The translations under genes were made by a program, and so were the position numbers. Shown here one piece after another: positions 1 through 8,222 of a stretch of 64,000 bases of DNA. Source of the stretch: Microvirga soli. Its GTDB lineage: Bacteria > Pseudomonadota > Alphaproteobacteria > Rhizobiales > Beijerinckiaceae. The first letter of the stretch is position 1, and each line of letters starts with the position of its first letter. The notes below the pieces were generated by a model that saw only the letters and a list, made by a program, of their open reading frames with translations, was not told the DNA's origin and did no database searches. The stretch lies in NCBI RefSeq assembly GCF_016734765.1, contig NZ_JAERQE010000019.1, positions 33,305 through 97,304 of the forward strand, written 5' to 3'.

Positions 1-442
1 TGAGTTCCTTACCCTTCAAATCTTCAAGGTTGGCGACCTTGGCGCCTTTCTTGGTCAGGAAGCCCATCCCGGTCGGCATGTAGGGTTCGCTGAACAACAT
101 CTGGGCCGCACGTTCGGCGGTGATGTTTGTCGGCGCCGGGATCATCTCGTAACGCTTTGAGAACAGGCCTGCAAAGATTGCCGAAAAGTTGCTATCGGTT
201 ACATCGATGCCTGGACGACCGAGCTTCTTCGCGATGGCATCCGCGAAATCATAAGTGAAGCCGGTGATCTCGCCTGAGGCCTTCTTGAAGCAGAACGGAG
301 CGAAACCGAGGTCACATGCGATCTTCAGCTTTTCGTTCTGCGGGTGATCGGCATCCTGTGCTAGGGCGGGAGTTGTGAGCAGAGCGGCGAGAGCCAGGCC
401 TTGGGCTGCAGCGCGCATTCCCTTCATCGACGAAATCCACAT
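1..442 (-). CDS. Amino-acid-type ABC transporter substrate-binding protein (partial)
   Basis: Only the N-terminal ~147 residues are inside the window; the gene continues past the left edge. A signal peptide (MKGMRAAAQ, hydrophobic stretch, PALAQD) is followed by sequence typical of family 3 periplasmic solute-binding proteins: KLKIACDLGFAPFCFK, GFTYDFADAIAKKLG and an ITAERAAQMLFSEPY segment. Two ATG starts are possible, at 442 (AGAGG only 2 nt upstream) and 427, which fits the signal peptide better. It is transcribed away from the LysR gene, and a LysR-type box lies at 543-557, so it is probably the uptake component for the substrate of the plus-strand catabolic cluster. Specificity cannot be read from sequence. 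Confidence 0.85.
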   Translation of the reverse strand, partial: MWISSMKGMRAAAQGLALAALLTTPALAQDADHPQNEKLKIACDLGFAPFCFKKASGEITGFTYDFADAIAKKLGRPGIDVTDSNFSAIFAGLFSKRYEMIPAPTNITAERAAQMLFSEPYMPTGMGFLTKKGAKVANLEDLKGKEL

Positions 443-542
443 ATCCTCTGTTCCCTTATAATTTTTGATGGAAAAAGCCCATCCATAGATCAGCGTATCA
501 GCAGTGACCCATTCCTTGCCCATGCTATATTATGGCCAGGGC

Positions 543-557
543 ATAACGTTATGTTAA
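543..557. promoter_or_regulatory. Putative LysR operator, copy 1
   Basis: The site reads ATAAC-GTTAT-GTTAA, nine of ten arm positions matching ATAAC-N5-GTTAT, and has the T-N11-A spacing of LysR boxes. It lies about 100 bp upstream of the binding-protein start and overlaps the stop codon of the LysR gene. It shares its arms with the boxes at 1485 and 2717. Confidence 0.55.
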
Positions 558-1480
558 GTAACAATGTTCAAGTCACCATTGGATTTCGATGCACGTTCGC
601 CTGCGAGGCCGTACAAGATTTTCGCGAATGCCTGAGCGACGCGCGACAGAGGTTCCAAGCGCGATTTCAGAAGGTGAATGTGCATCCGTGTGTGCGGCAG
701 GAACGGCCGCGTCTCGATCTTGGGCCACGTACCGCCGCGGATCACGAATTCATCCACGATACCGACACCGGCTCCGGCCTGGACCAGGGAGCAGGCCACG
801 GGCGTGAACCGCACGACAGTGTCAAACCGAAGCGATGCGCCACTTGCCGCAAGGGCGTTCTCGACATGGAGGCCATAGGGAGTTTGCGGGCCATAGCCGA
901 TTAGAGAATAAGGCGCGAGATCAGCAGGGGTAATCACGGATATCTGAGCAAGCTCATGGCCACGCGGGACGATGACCCTGAGGCTTCCCTCAAGGATGGT
1001 TGTATCCACAATGGTTGGCTCATCGACCGGTAGGACTGAAAGGGCTAAATCCACCCGGTTTGCGCTGACACGGGCTACAAGCTCCGGCAGGGTTAGAATC
1101 TCGAACTCGACCCGCACATCAGGAAAGTGGTGCCGGAAGAGGCAGATAGCCTCAGGCACGAAAGCCTGGCCGACGCTTGGGCTCGCGACAACATGCATGC
1201 CGCCTGTACCACGCTCACGCAACTCCTGCGCCAGGTTGTTGACCCGAAGCACGCCCTGGTGGACTTGATCCACTTCCGCAAAAAGGCGCTTGGCCTCGGG
1301 GGTTGGCTGGACGCGGCCTTTTACGCGCTCAAAGAGCTTCAGGCCGAGACGATCTTCCGTATATGCGAGCAACCGGCTGATCGCGGGTTGCGATACCGCC
1401 AAAAGGCGAGCCGCACCGCTAATCGAGCCTGTCACCATAACAGCGCGGAACACCTCGATCTGACGTAGATTGAAGCGCAT
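554..1480 (-). CDS. LysR-family transcriptional regulator
   Basis: A 308-residue protein of normal LTTR length. Residues 1-60 form the winged helix-turn-helix (LRQIEVFRAVMVTGSISGAA then LAVSQPAISRLL), followed by the linker helix and a periplasmic-binding-protein-like effector domain (about 92-295). It diverges from the DUF917 gene and lies next to a binding-protein gene, the normal arrangement for a LysR activator of a catabolic cluster. ATAAC-N5-GTTAT boxes stand in front of its own start and near both neighbouring transcription units, so it probably controls them and itself. The co-inducer is unknown; a pathway intermediate is likely. Confidence 0.93.
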   Translation of the reverse strand: MRFNLRQIEVFRAVMVTGSISGAARLLAVSQPAISRLLAYTEDRLGLKLFERVKGRVQPTPEAKRLFAEVDQVHQGVLRVNNLAQELRERGTGGMHVVASPSVGQAFVPEAICLFRHHFPDVRVEFEILTLPELVARVSANRVDLALSVLPVDEPTIVDTTILEGSLRVIVPRGHELAQISVITPADLAPYSLIGYGPQTPYGLHVENALAASGASLRFDTVVRFTPVACSLVQAGAGVGIVDEFVIRGGTWPKIETRPFLPHTRMHIHLLKSRLEPLSRVAQAFAKILYGLAGERASKSNGDLNIVT

Positions 1481-1484
1481 AGAG

Positions 1485-1499
1485 ATAACATCCGGTTAT
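1485..1499. promoter_or_regulatory. Putative LysR operator, copy 2
   Basis: A perfect 5-5-5 inverted repeat, ATAAC-ATCCG-GTTAT, with T-N11-A spacing, 5 bp upstream of the LysR start codon and in the divergent promoter region for the DUF917 gene at 1599. A looser half-site (ATAAC at 1533-1537) lies closer to that gene, as expected for a recognition site plus an activation site. Confidence 0.6.
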
Positions 1500-1598
1500 G
1501 ACCTGACGCAGAAATAGCATGTTCCTGATGGGATAACACCCACTATGGTCTCTTATGGACCGGTACGTCGCGGCATGTCGCGTCGGCGAGGGGGGGAC

Positions 1599-2720
1599 AT
1601 GAGACGAATTCTGACCATGGGCGATGTTGAGGCGGCGATCGCCGGGGGATCGATCTTTGCGGCAGGGGGAGGCGGCTGGCCGGATCATGGCCGCATGCTG
1701 GGCCAGGCCGCGGTCATGACAGGCCAGCCTGAGCTCGTCACCCTGGACGAGGTTCCCGACGACGCCATCATCGCAACAGCGGCTGCCATTGGAGCCCCGG
1801 CAGGAACAACCGATTGGCAGATGCTCGGGATCGACTACGTGCGTGCCGTCGAGCTGCTGCAGGACGCGCTCGGCAAGCCGGTCTACGGGCTGATGATTGG
1901 TCAAAACGGTATGTCGAGCACGCTGAATGCTTGGCTGCCCGGTGCGGTTCTAGGCACAAAGGTCATTGATGCAGTGGGCGATATCCGGGCGCATCCTACA
2001 GGCGACATGGGATCGATCGGGCTTGCCAGCAGCCCTGAAGCGACGATCCAGACGGCGGCGGGCGGGAACCGGTCCCAGAACGCTTACATCGAGCTTGTGG
2101 TCCGCGGCACGACTGCGAAGGTCTCGCCGATCCTGCGCACAGCCTCCGACATGTCTGGAGGCTTCATTGCTTCCTGCCGCAACCCCGTTCCTGCCTCCTA
2201 CGTGCGACAGCACGCGGCCCTGGGTGGTATCTCGATGGCGTTGGCGCTGGGCGAGCGTATCTTGGCTGCAAGGCCGAAAGGCGGCCGCGCCGTCATCGAT
2301 GCGATCTGCGACCAGACGTCGGGCGTGGTGGTCGGCCAAGGCAAAGTCATCCGGAAATCCATCGAATATACCCGGCAGGCCTTCGATGTCGGTACCATTC
2401 AGATCGGTGAGGGGAAGAGTGCCCGTATTCTGCACGTGATGAATGAATATATGGCTGTGACCGACCTCGAAGGGCAGCGTGTCGCAACCTATCCGGACGT
2501 CATCACCACGCTCAACCACGACGGCACGCCGATCAGCGTCGGCCATGTACGGGAAAGCATGGAACTCGCCATCCTGCGCATTGTGAAAAGTCATATCCCG
2601 CTCAGCGCCAGCGTGTCGGATCCCAGCGTGTACCCCGTCGTCGAGGAGGCTTTGGGTCTCGACTTGACGAGCTATGCTCTGGGCCGGAACCGCACCGAGT
2701 TGTCCCACGGCAAGGAATAA
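1599..2720 (+). CDS. DUF917 / S-methyl-thiohydantoin-desulfurase-like protein
   Basis: A 373-residue protein from the ATG at 1599, which follows a purine-rich GAGGGGGGG stretch; the frame is open further upstream but those residues are basic and low-complexity. The N-terminus (TMGDVEAAIAGGSIFAAGGGG) and the internal MIGQNGMSSTLNAW and HPTGDMGSIGL segments match the PF06032 family, whose members occur with hydantoinases and one of which is described as a thiohydantoin desulfurase. It is the first gene of the plus-strand cluster, 112 bp before the amidohydrolase gene. A role in handling a hydantoin-like or thiohydantoin-like ring is inferred from family and context only. Confidence 0.8.
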   Translation: MRRILTMGDVEAAIAGGSIFAAGGGGWPDHGRMLGQAAVMTGQPELVTLDEVPDDAIIATAAAIGAPAGTTDWQMLGIDYVRAVELLQDALGKPVYGLMIGQNGMSSTLNAWLPGAVLGTKVIDAVGDIRAHPTGDMGSIGLASSPEATIQTAAGGNRSQNAYIELVVRGTTAKVSPILRTASDMSGGFIASCRNPVPASYVRQHAALGGISMALALGERILAARPKGGRAVIDAICDQTSGVVVGQGKVIRKSIEYTRQAFDVGTIQIGEGKSARILHVMNEYMAVTDLEGQRVATYPDVITTLNHDGTPISVGHVRESMELAILRIVKSHIPLSASVSDPSVYPVVEEALGLDLTSYALGRNRTELSHGKE

Positions 2721-2731
2721 CACGCTGTTAT
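2717..2731. promoter_or_regulatory. Putative LysR operator, copy 3
   Basis: A perfect inverted repeat, ATAAC-ACGCT-GTTAT, with T-N11-A spacing, starting at the stop codon of the DUF917 gene and about 100 bp before the amidohydrolase start. It suggests a second LysR-controlled promoter inside the cluster, feeding the seven tightly packed downstream genes. Confidence 0.55.
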
Positions 2732-2832
2732 GAAGCATGCCAGAATAAGCATGATCGGTTTTGAACGGCTGTCGATATGCTTGCCGCATGAAACGTCGGC
2801 TTTGTCCGCCACTCTCGAACAAGTAGGTTCTC

Positions 2833-4182
2833 ATGAGCGATTTTGATCTTGTCCTTCGCGGCAACGTAGTTCTGTCAGACCGGATCATCGAAGACGGCTA
2901 TGTCGCCGTTTCGGGTGGAAAAGTGGCAGCCGTCGGCACAGGCACGCCGCCCTCGGCTCGCGAGTCTCAGGATTTCCGTGGTCAATGGATCATTCCCGGC
3001 GTTATCGACGGGCAGGTTCATTCCGGCAGCCAAGCCAACCACGAAGGCATTGGCATGTGCTCGCGCGCCGCGGCAGCAGGCGGTGTGACGGTCATGGTCG
3101 ACATGCCCTACGACGAGCCGGAGCCGGTTACGAGCTCAACCCTGTTCAACGAAAAGGTCGCCACGGTCCAACGTGACGCCCACGTCGATGTGGCGCTCTA
3201 TGCCACGATTACGGTTGAGAATGGCCTTGATGCGATCCCGGGTCTCGTTGATGCGGGCGCATGCGCGTTCAAGTTCTCGACATTCGAGGCTAATCCGACC
3301 CGTTTCCCGCGAATTGGCGACGACACGATCCACGAGGCCTTCAGGCGCCTTGCCCCGACGGGCCTGCTCTGCGGTGTCCATAACCAGGATCAGGAGATGA
3401 CGAGGCGCAACATCGCCCGGCTCGTCGAGGCCGGCGACACTGGGCCCGATGCCTTTGGCCGCGCGCACACGCCGCTGATCGAGAACCTCGCCACCGCCCG
3501 CATCTACGAGATCGGCGCGGAGACAGGCGCGCGCGCCCACGCAGTCCATGTTTCGACCTCGCGTGGCTTCGAAATCGCCAACATGTACAAGCGCGCCGGC
3601 TACAAGGCCTCTATCGAGAGCTGCGTGCAATATCTGATGCTGAACGAAGAGGAGCATGTCCGGCGCTTTGGCGCGAAGGTGAAGCATTACCCGCCGATCC
3701 GCCCAAAGGCCGAAACGGAGCTCCTCTGGAGCCATATCGCTGCGGGACATTGCGACTTCGTCTCCTCCGACCACGTCTCATGGGGACTCGAGAAGAAGGG
3801 AGATCCGAACATCTTCAAGAACACCTCGGGCGGCCCGGGCATCGAAACCCTGCTGCCGGCCTTCTGGACGGGCTGTGAGGAACACGGCATCTCACCGACC
3901 ATGGCGGTCAAGCAACTCTGCGAGGGACCGGCGAAGGCTTTCCTCCTGGCCGACAAGGGGCGCCTCGAAGCCGGAGCCGATGCGGATATCGTCGTGCTGG
4001 AGCCCGGCCGCTTCCCGTTCGATCCATCGAAGAGCCTCTCCGCCGTCAAGTGGAGCTCCTTCGAGGGCCGTGAGTTCACCGTCCGCGTAGCGGCGACTTA
4101 TGTGCGCGGCGCACTCGCCTGGGACGGATCGGCGATCCGCAACAACGCCGGGGACGGCCGCTTCCTCCGTCCGGCAGCGTGA
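2833..4182 (+). CDS. Dihydroorotase/hydantoinase/allantoinase-family amidohydrolase
   Basis: A 449-residue cyclic amidohydrolase. The metal-site elements are visible: Asp59-Gly-Gln-Val-His63 near the N-terminus, Lys147 (AFKFST, the residue normally carboxylated), His183 (GVHNQD), His239 (HAVHVST) and Asp313 (SSDHVSW). The usual DxHxH motif here has Gln61 in place of the first histidine, so metal binding may differ from classical hydantoinases. The stop overlaps the next start by 4 bp (GTGA), coupling it to an M20 carbamoylase, the usual partner that removes the carbamoyl group after ring opening. Probable reaction: hydrolysis of a cyclic ureide or imide; the actual substrate is unknown. Confidence 0.85.
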   Translation: MSDFDLVLRGNVVLSDRIIEDGYVAVSGGKVAAVGTGTPPSARESQDFRGQWIIPGVIDGQVHSGSQANHEGIGMCSRAAAAGGVTVMVDMPYDEPEPVTSSTLFNEKVATVQRDAHVDVALYATITVENGLDAIPGLVDAGACAFKFSTFEANPTRFPRIGDDTIHEAFRRLAPTGLLCGVHNQDQEMTRRNIARLVEAGDTGPDAFGRAHTPLIENLATARIYEIGAETGARAHAVHVSTSRGFEIANMYKRAGYKASIESCVQYLMLNEEEHVRRFGAKVKHYPPIRPKAETELLWSHIAAGHCDFVSSDHVSWGLEKKGDPNIFKNTSGGPGIETLLPAFWTGCEEHGISPTMAVKQLCEGPAKAFLLADKGRLEAGADADIVVLEPGRFPFDPSKSLSAVKWSSFEGREFTVRVAATYVRGALAWDGSAIRNNAGDGRFLRPAA

Positions 4183-5426
4183 CGGCCGTGGCCATCGACG
4201 CCAATCGCCTCTGGGAACGCATCGAGGCCCTGTCGCGGATCACCGATCCCGACCGCCCGTGGACGCGCCGCTCCTTCTCGCCACTCTTCCTAAAGGGGCG
4301 GGAATGGCTCGTCAGCGAGTTCCGTGCTGGCGGGCTCGAGACGACGGTCGATGCCGCTGGAAACCTCGTCGGCCGGCTCGACGGATCCGATCCGCACCTG
4401 AAGCCGATCGTCATCGGTTCCCACTCCGACACGGTGCCCTCGGGCGGCCGTTACGACGGCATCCTCGGTGTGCTCGCCGGTCTCGAAGTTGCACAGAGCC
4501 TCGTCGAACGTGGCGAGCGTCTGCGCCATCCGCTGGAGATCTACGATTTCCTGGCCGAGGAGCCGAGCGAGTTCGGTCTGTCTTGTATCGGCAGCAGGGC
4601 TTTGGCCGGGATGCTGTCTGCCAGCATGCTGGATCTCAGGCGGCCTGACGGCATGTCATTGAGAGAGGGCTTGGCCTATGTCGGCGGAGATCCCGAAAGC
4701 CTCGCTTCCGTCAAGCGTTCCCCCGACGGCACGGCCGCCTATGTGGAAGTGCATATCGAACAGGGGCGTGTGCTTGAGCAGGAGGGCACCGCCATCGGGA
4801 TCGTCACGGATATCGTTGGCATTCACCGGGAGCGCATCACGGTCAAGGGGCGTGCCGATCATGCGGGCGCAACGCCGATGCCTCTGCGGGCAGATGCATT
4901 GGTCGGTGCCGCTCACATCGTAGGGACTGTATATGCCCGCGCGCTGGCGGACAGCAACAAGCCCCTCGTCGCTACCATCGGAAAGCTGGATGTTCTTCCG
5001 AACGCGGCCAACGCGGTGCCGGGCGAAGTCGAAATGGTTCTTGAAGTGCGGTGCGGCGACGAAGCCGCGACCCGCACCTTCGGCAAGACATTGATCGAGG
5101 AGGTTCGCCCTTCGCTGGAGGCACTGAGGCTTGAAGTTCAGGCAGAGCCTGTGAGCCATGCTTCGCCGACCCCCTGCGCTCCCGTCGTGCGGGATGCAAT
5201 CAGGGCCGCTGCATCGTCTCTTGGATTGTCATCCCGGGACCTGCCGAGCGGCGCAGGGCACGACGGCGTCTTTGTCGCGCTGACCGGGCCGATTGGTATG
5301 ATCTTCGTGCCTTGCCGCGACGGCCGCAGCCACGCGCCAGAGGAGTCGATCGAACCGCATCAGGCTGCCGACGGCGCCCGCGTCCTCTTCGAGACTGTGC
5401 GTCGGCTCGACGCAACCCTCGGGTGA
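4179..5426 (+). CDS. M20-family N-carbamoyl-amino-acid hydrolase / allantoate amidohydrolase
   Basis: A 415-residue zinc hydrolase starting at a GTG that overlaps the previous stop. Metal and catalytic motifs: GSHSDTVPSGGRYDG (His82, Asp84, Asp93), the glutamate pair in FLAEEPSEFG (127-128), VEVHIEQG and the C-terminal RSHAPEE. A dimerisation/lid domain (about 215-325, from GIHRERITVKGRADHAGATP) is inserted as in L-carbamoylases, allantoate amidohydrolases and ureidoglycolate amidohydrolases. Sequence alone does not separate these activities, but the adjacent cyclic amidohydrolase and racemase favour removal of an N-carbamoyl group, releasing CO2 and ammonia. Confidence 0.87.
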   Translation: MTAVAIDANRLWERIEALSRITDPDRPWTRRSFSPLFLKGREWLVSEFRAGGLETTVDAAGNLVGRLDGSDPHLKPIVIGSHSDTVPSGGRYDGILGVLAGLEVAQSLVERGERLRHPLEIYDFLAEEPSEFGLSCIGSRALAGMLSASMLDLRRPDGMSLREGLAYVGGDPESLASVKRSPDGTAAYVEVHIEQGRVLEQEGTAIGIVTDIVGIHRERITVKGRADHAGATPMPLRADALVGAAHIVGTVYARALADSNKPLVATIGKLDVLPNAANAVPGEVEMVLEVRCGDEAATRTFGKTLIEEVRPSLEALRLEVQAEPVSHASPTPCAPVVRDAIRAAASSLGLSSRDLPSGAGHDGVFVALTGPIGMIFVPCRDGRSHAPEESIEPHQAADGARVLFETVRRLDATLG

Positions 5427-5430
5427 TGCC

Positions 5431-6102
5431 ATGGATTGGGCCACAAGCGACCTCACCGACCGTAACCTGTACAAGCTTCTGGTGAACACTGTCCTCCCGC
5501 GGCCAATCGCGCTCGTAACCACCGTCGACGGGAACGGAAACGTAAACGCCGCGCCGTTCAGCTTCTTCAATATTTTCAGCCATGCTCCGCCGCTCGTAGT
5601 CCTGGGCATCGAGGGTCGTGAGCCGGCAGAGGCGCCGCTGAAGGACACCATGCGCAACATTCGCACGACGGGGGGCTTCGTCGTCAATCTGGTGGACCGC
5701 GCTCTCGTGGAGGCGATGACGATCTGCGCCATCGATCTGCCGTCCGAGATCGACGAGCTTGCCGCCGCCGGCTTGACCTCGGCCCCGAGCCGACAGGTCG
5801 CCGCGCCGCGGATCGCCGCGTCTCCAGTGCAGCTTGAGTGCCGCGAGACCGTGTCCCTGTCACTCGGCACGCGCCACCGTAATCTCGTCGTGGGCGAAAT
5901 CGTCCATCTGCACATCCGCGATGGTCTCGTGGACAGCAATTTCCATGTCGATATCGACGCGCTGGATCTCGTCGGCCGCCTGCACGGAGCAGACTGGTAT
6001 GTCACGACGCGGGACCGGTTTCAGGTTCCGCGGCAGAGCTACGACGCATGGCGCGCGCAACAACAGAGGGTGCGGGCTGACAACGATGAAGGTGAACTAT
6101 GA
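5431..6102 (+). CDS. Flavin reductase-like FMN-binding protein
   Basis: A 223-residue protein with a flavin-reductase-like split-barrel domain: VLPRPIALVTTVDGNGNVN near the N-terminus, then NAAPFSFFNIFSHAPPLVV and the NIRTTGGFVVNLV segment. Members of this family bind FMN and either reduce flavin for a partner monooxygenase or act as small oxidoreductases. No monooxygenase gene is in the cluster, so its partner is unclear. It starts 4 bp after the carbamoylase and overlaps the racemase by 4 bp (ATGA), so it is certainly co-translated with them. Confidence 0.85.
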   Translation: MDWATSDLTDRNLYKLLVNTVLPRPIALVTTVDGNGNVNAAPFSFFNIFSHAPPLVVLGIEGREPAEAPLKDTMRNIRTTGGFVVNLVDRALVEAMTICAIDLPSEIDELAAAGLTSAPSRQVAAPRIAASPVQLECRETVSLSLGTRHRNLVVGEIVHLHIRDGLVDSNFHVDIDALDLVGRLHGADWYVTTRDRFQVPRQSYDAWRAQQQRVRADNDEGEL

Positions 6103-6788
6103 GCGGAACGATCTACGTCATCAATCCCAATTCCAACGAAAGCGTAACGGCGGGCATCGACGCTGCTGTTGAGCCGCTCCGTTCCACCGATGGTCCCGCC
6201 ATTGCCTGCGTGACCCTGCATGAAGGCCCTCCGGGTATTCAGTCCCAGCGCGATGTGGACGGCATCGTCGGACCGCTCCTGAAGCAAGCGGCATCGCTCG
6301 AGAGCGAGGCAGCGGCCTTCGTTGTAGCCTGCTTCTCCGATCCGGGCATGCATGCCCTGCGCGAGCAGAGTGCGCAACCTGTCCTGGGTATTGCGGAGTG
6401 CGGTGTCCTGACGGCCCTGACGCTCGGCCAGCGGTTCGGTGTCATTGCGATCCTGCCAACCTCGATCCCGCGTCATCTTCGCTATTTCGGCGCGATGGGC
6501 GTGCTCGATCGGTTCGCCGCCGATCTCTCCATCGGCCTGGGCGTCTCTGAACTGTCGGACGAGCAACGCACGCTCGGACGCATGATCGATGTCGGCCGGA
6601 CGCTCCGGGACACGCACGGAGCTGACGTTCTGGTCATGGGATGCGCCGGCATGGCCCGCTTCCGTGAGACGCTGGAGCGGGAGCTCGGGATCCCTGTTGT
6701 GGAGCCAACGCAGGCGGCCGTAACCATGGCGGTTGGCCGGGTGCGTCTGGGCTGGGGCGGCCGTTCATCCGTCGGGTCAGCCCGATGA
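6099..6788 (+). CDS. Hydantoin racemase / Asp-Glu racemase superfamily protein
   Basis: A 229-residue protein beginning IYVINPNSNESVT, the hallmark start of hydantoin racemases. The two catalytic cysteines are present: Cys78 (VVACFSDPG) and Cys182 (VMGCAGM), close in number to the Cys76/Cys181 pair known in HyuA/HyuE. These cofactor-free enzymes epimerise 5-substituted hydantoins so that a stereospecific hydantoinase or carbamoylase can consume both isomers; relatives act on allantoin or maleate. It overlaps the preceding and following genes by 4 bp each. Its presence is the strongest sign that the pathway intermediate carries an epimerisable carbon next to a carbonyl. Confidence 0.88.
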   Translation: MSGTIYVINPNSNESVTAGIDAAVEPLRSTDGPAIACVTLHEGPPGIQSQRDVDGIVGPLLKQAASLESEAAAFVVACFSDPGMHALREQSAQPVLGIAECGVLTALTLGQRFGVIAILPTSIPRHLRYFGAMGVLDRFAADLSIGLGVSELSDEQRTLGRMIDVGRTLRDTHGADVLVMGCAGMARFRETLERELGIPVVEPTQAAVTMAVGRVRLGWGGRSSVGSAR

Positions 6789-8209
6789 CCGGGCTCCTCA
6801 GCAGGCTTGCAGCCATCATCGGCGAGAGGAACGTTCTCACCGACGGTGCATCGATGACACCGTACGTCAATGATTGGCTCGGAAAATACCACGGCGCAGC
6901 CCAAGCGGTGGTCCGGCCCGGCTCTGCAGCGGAGGTGGCGGCCATTCTCGCCGTTTGCCGCGAGACGGGAACTCCGATCGTTCCGCAGGGTGGCAACACG
7001 AGCATGTCGGGCGGCGCAACTCCTGATGCATCGGGGAGCGCAGTCGTCCTGTCGTTGACGCGAATGAACGGGATCCGCGAGATTGATCCCATTGGAAACA
7101 CGATCACCGTCGATGCCGGCGTCGTGCTGTCTCACGTTCATTCGGCCGCAAAAGAGGTCGGTCGCCACTTCCCCTTGAGCCTCGGAGCCGAAGGAAGCTG
7201 CACGATCGGGGGTAATCTCGCGACGAATGCGGGCGGGGTTGCCGTGCTGCGATACGGCACGATGCGGGAACTGACCCTCGGCCTCGAAGTGGCCCTGCCG
7301 GACGGTCGCATATGGGATGGTCTCACAGCCCTGCGCAAGGACAACACCGGTTATGCCCTGCGCGATCTCTTCATCGGCTCCGAAGGCACGCTCGGAATCA
7401 TCACCGGCGCGGTTCTGAAGCTGTTCCCGGAACCCAAGGCTCGGGCGACTGCTCTCGTCGCAGTGCGGGATGCGGAAACGGCACTCTCGTTGCTGGCCGT
7501 CGTACGCGACAAATGCGGCGATCGCCTGACGGCCTTCGAATTCATGACCGATGCTTGCATAAACCTCGTGCTTCGCCACGTCGCGGATGCTCGCATCCCC
7601 TTTGGGGCCATCCCTCCCGCACTAGTGCTGGTGGAGCTGTCGGACACGGATGATGACGCAGCCCTGAATGCCCGGCTTGAGGATGCGCTCGTCACAGCGT
7701 CCGAAGCAGAGCTTGCTCTCGACGCGACAATCGCCCAGGACATCGCCCAGGCGAGAGTCTTCTGGCGCCTGCGTGAGGGGATATCCGAGGCCTTGGTGCG
7801 CGAGGGAAAAGCCGCCAAGCACGACATCTCGGTTCCCGTCGCTCGCATGGCACAATTCATCGCGGCTGCGGACAGGGCCGTCGCGGCCATCTCTCCCGGC
7901 GTCCGGCATGTGGTGTTCGGCCATCTCGGCGACGGCAACCTGCATTATAACCTGTTGCGGGCCACCGACATGAGCGAGGCCGATTTCACCGTTTTAGCGC
8001 CGAGGCTCACTCGGGTCGTACATGACGAGGCCAAGGCCTGTCGGGGCTCCATCAGTGCCGAACACGGAATCGGACAGCTGCGCGTCGGCGACATGCCGCG
8101 CTACAAGGCTCCCATCGAACTGGAACTTATGGCGGCATTGAAGGGACTGTTCGATCCCGCCGAGCTCCTCAACCCGGGCAAACTTCTGCCTCTCTCAGAA
8201 AAACAGTAA
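6785..8209 (+). CDS. GlcD-type FAD-linked oxidoreductase (D-2-hydroxyacid dehydrogenase family)
   Basis: A 474-residue FAD-binding type 4 oxidoreductase. The N-terminal PCMH domain contains PIVPQGGNTSMSGGATP and GAEGSCTIGGNLATNAGG (FAD binding), followed by LRKDNTGYALRDLFIGSEGTLGII; the C-terminal half has FGHLGDGNLHYN and SAEHGIG, normal for D-lactate and D-2-hydroxyglutarate dehydrogenases. It would oxidise a D-2-hydroxy acid to the 2-oxo acid, passing electrons to quinone or ETF. It is translationally coupled to the racemase (4-bp overlap), so a hydroxy acid is probably produced downstream of ring opening. Its exact substrate cannot be assigned. Confidence 0.9.
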   Translation: MTGLLSRLAAIIGERNVLTDGASMTPYVNDWLGKYHGAAQAVVRPGSAAEVAAILAVCRETGTPIVPQGGNTSMSGGATPDASGSAVVLSLTRMNGIREIDPIGNTITVDAGVVLSHVHSAAKEVGRHFPLSLGAEGSCTIGGNLATNAGGVAVLRYGTMRELTLGLEVALPDGRIWDGLTALRKDNTGYALRDLFIGSEGTLGIITGAVLKLFPEPKARATALVAVRDAETALSLLAVVRDKCGDRLTAFEFMTDACINLVLRHVADARIPFGAIPPALVLVELSDTDDDAALNARLEDALVTASEAELALDATIAQDIAQARVFWRLREGISEALVREGKAAKHDISVPVARMAQFIAAADRAVAAISPGVRHVVFGHLGDGNLHYNLLRATDMSEADFTVLAPRLTRVVHDEAKACRGSISAEHGIGQLRVGDMPRYKAPIELELMAALKGLFDPAELLNPGKLLPLSEKQ

Positions 8210-8222
8210 GGAACGAGATTTC

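Noticed and set aside
401..904. Plus-strand 167-codon open frame opposite the binding-protein and LysR genes
   Set aside because: It is the antisense shadow of two well-supported genes, has no homology pattern and no ribosome-binding site.
1950..2888. Minus-strand 312-codon open frame opposite the DUF917 gene
   Set aside because: Rich in Arg, His and Ala without domains; it mirrors the high-GC codon structure of the real gene.
6482..7579. Minus-strand 365-codon open frame opposite the racemase and FAD oxidoreductase genes
   Set aside because: Composition is that of a shadow frame, whereas the plus-strand genes have clear motifs and overlaps.
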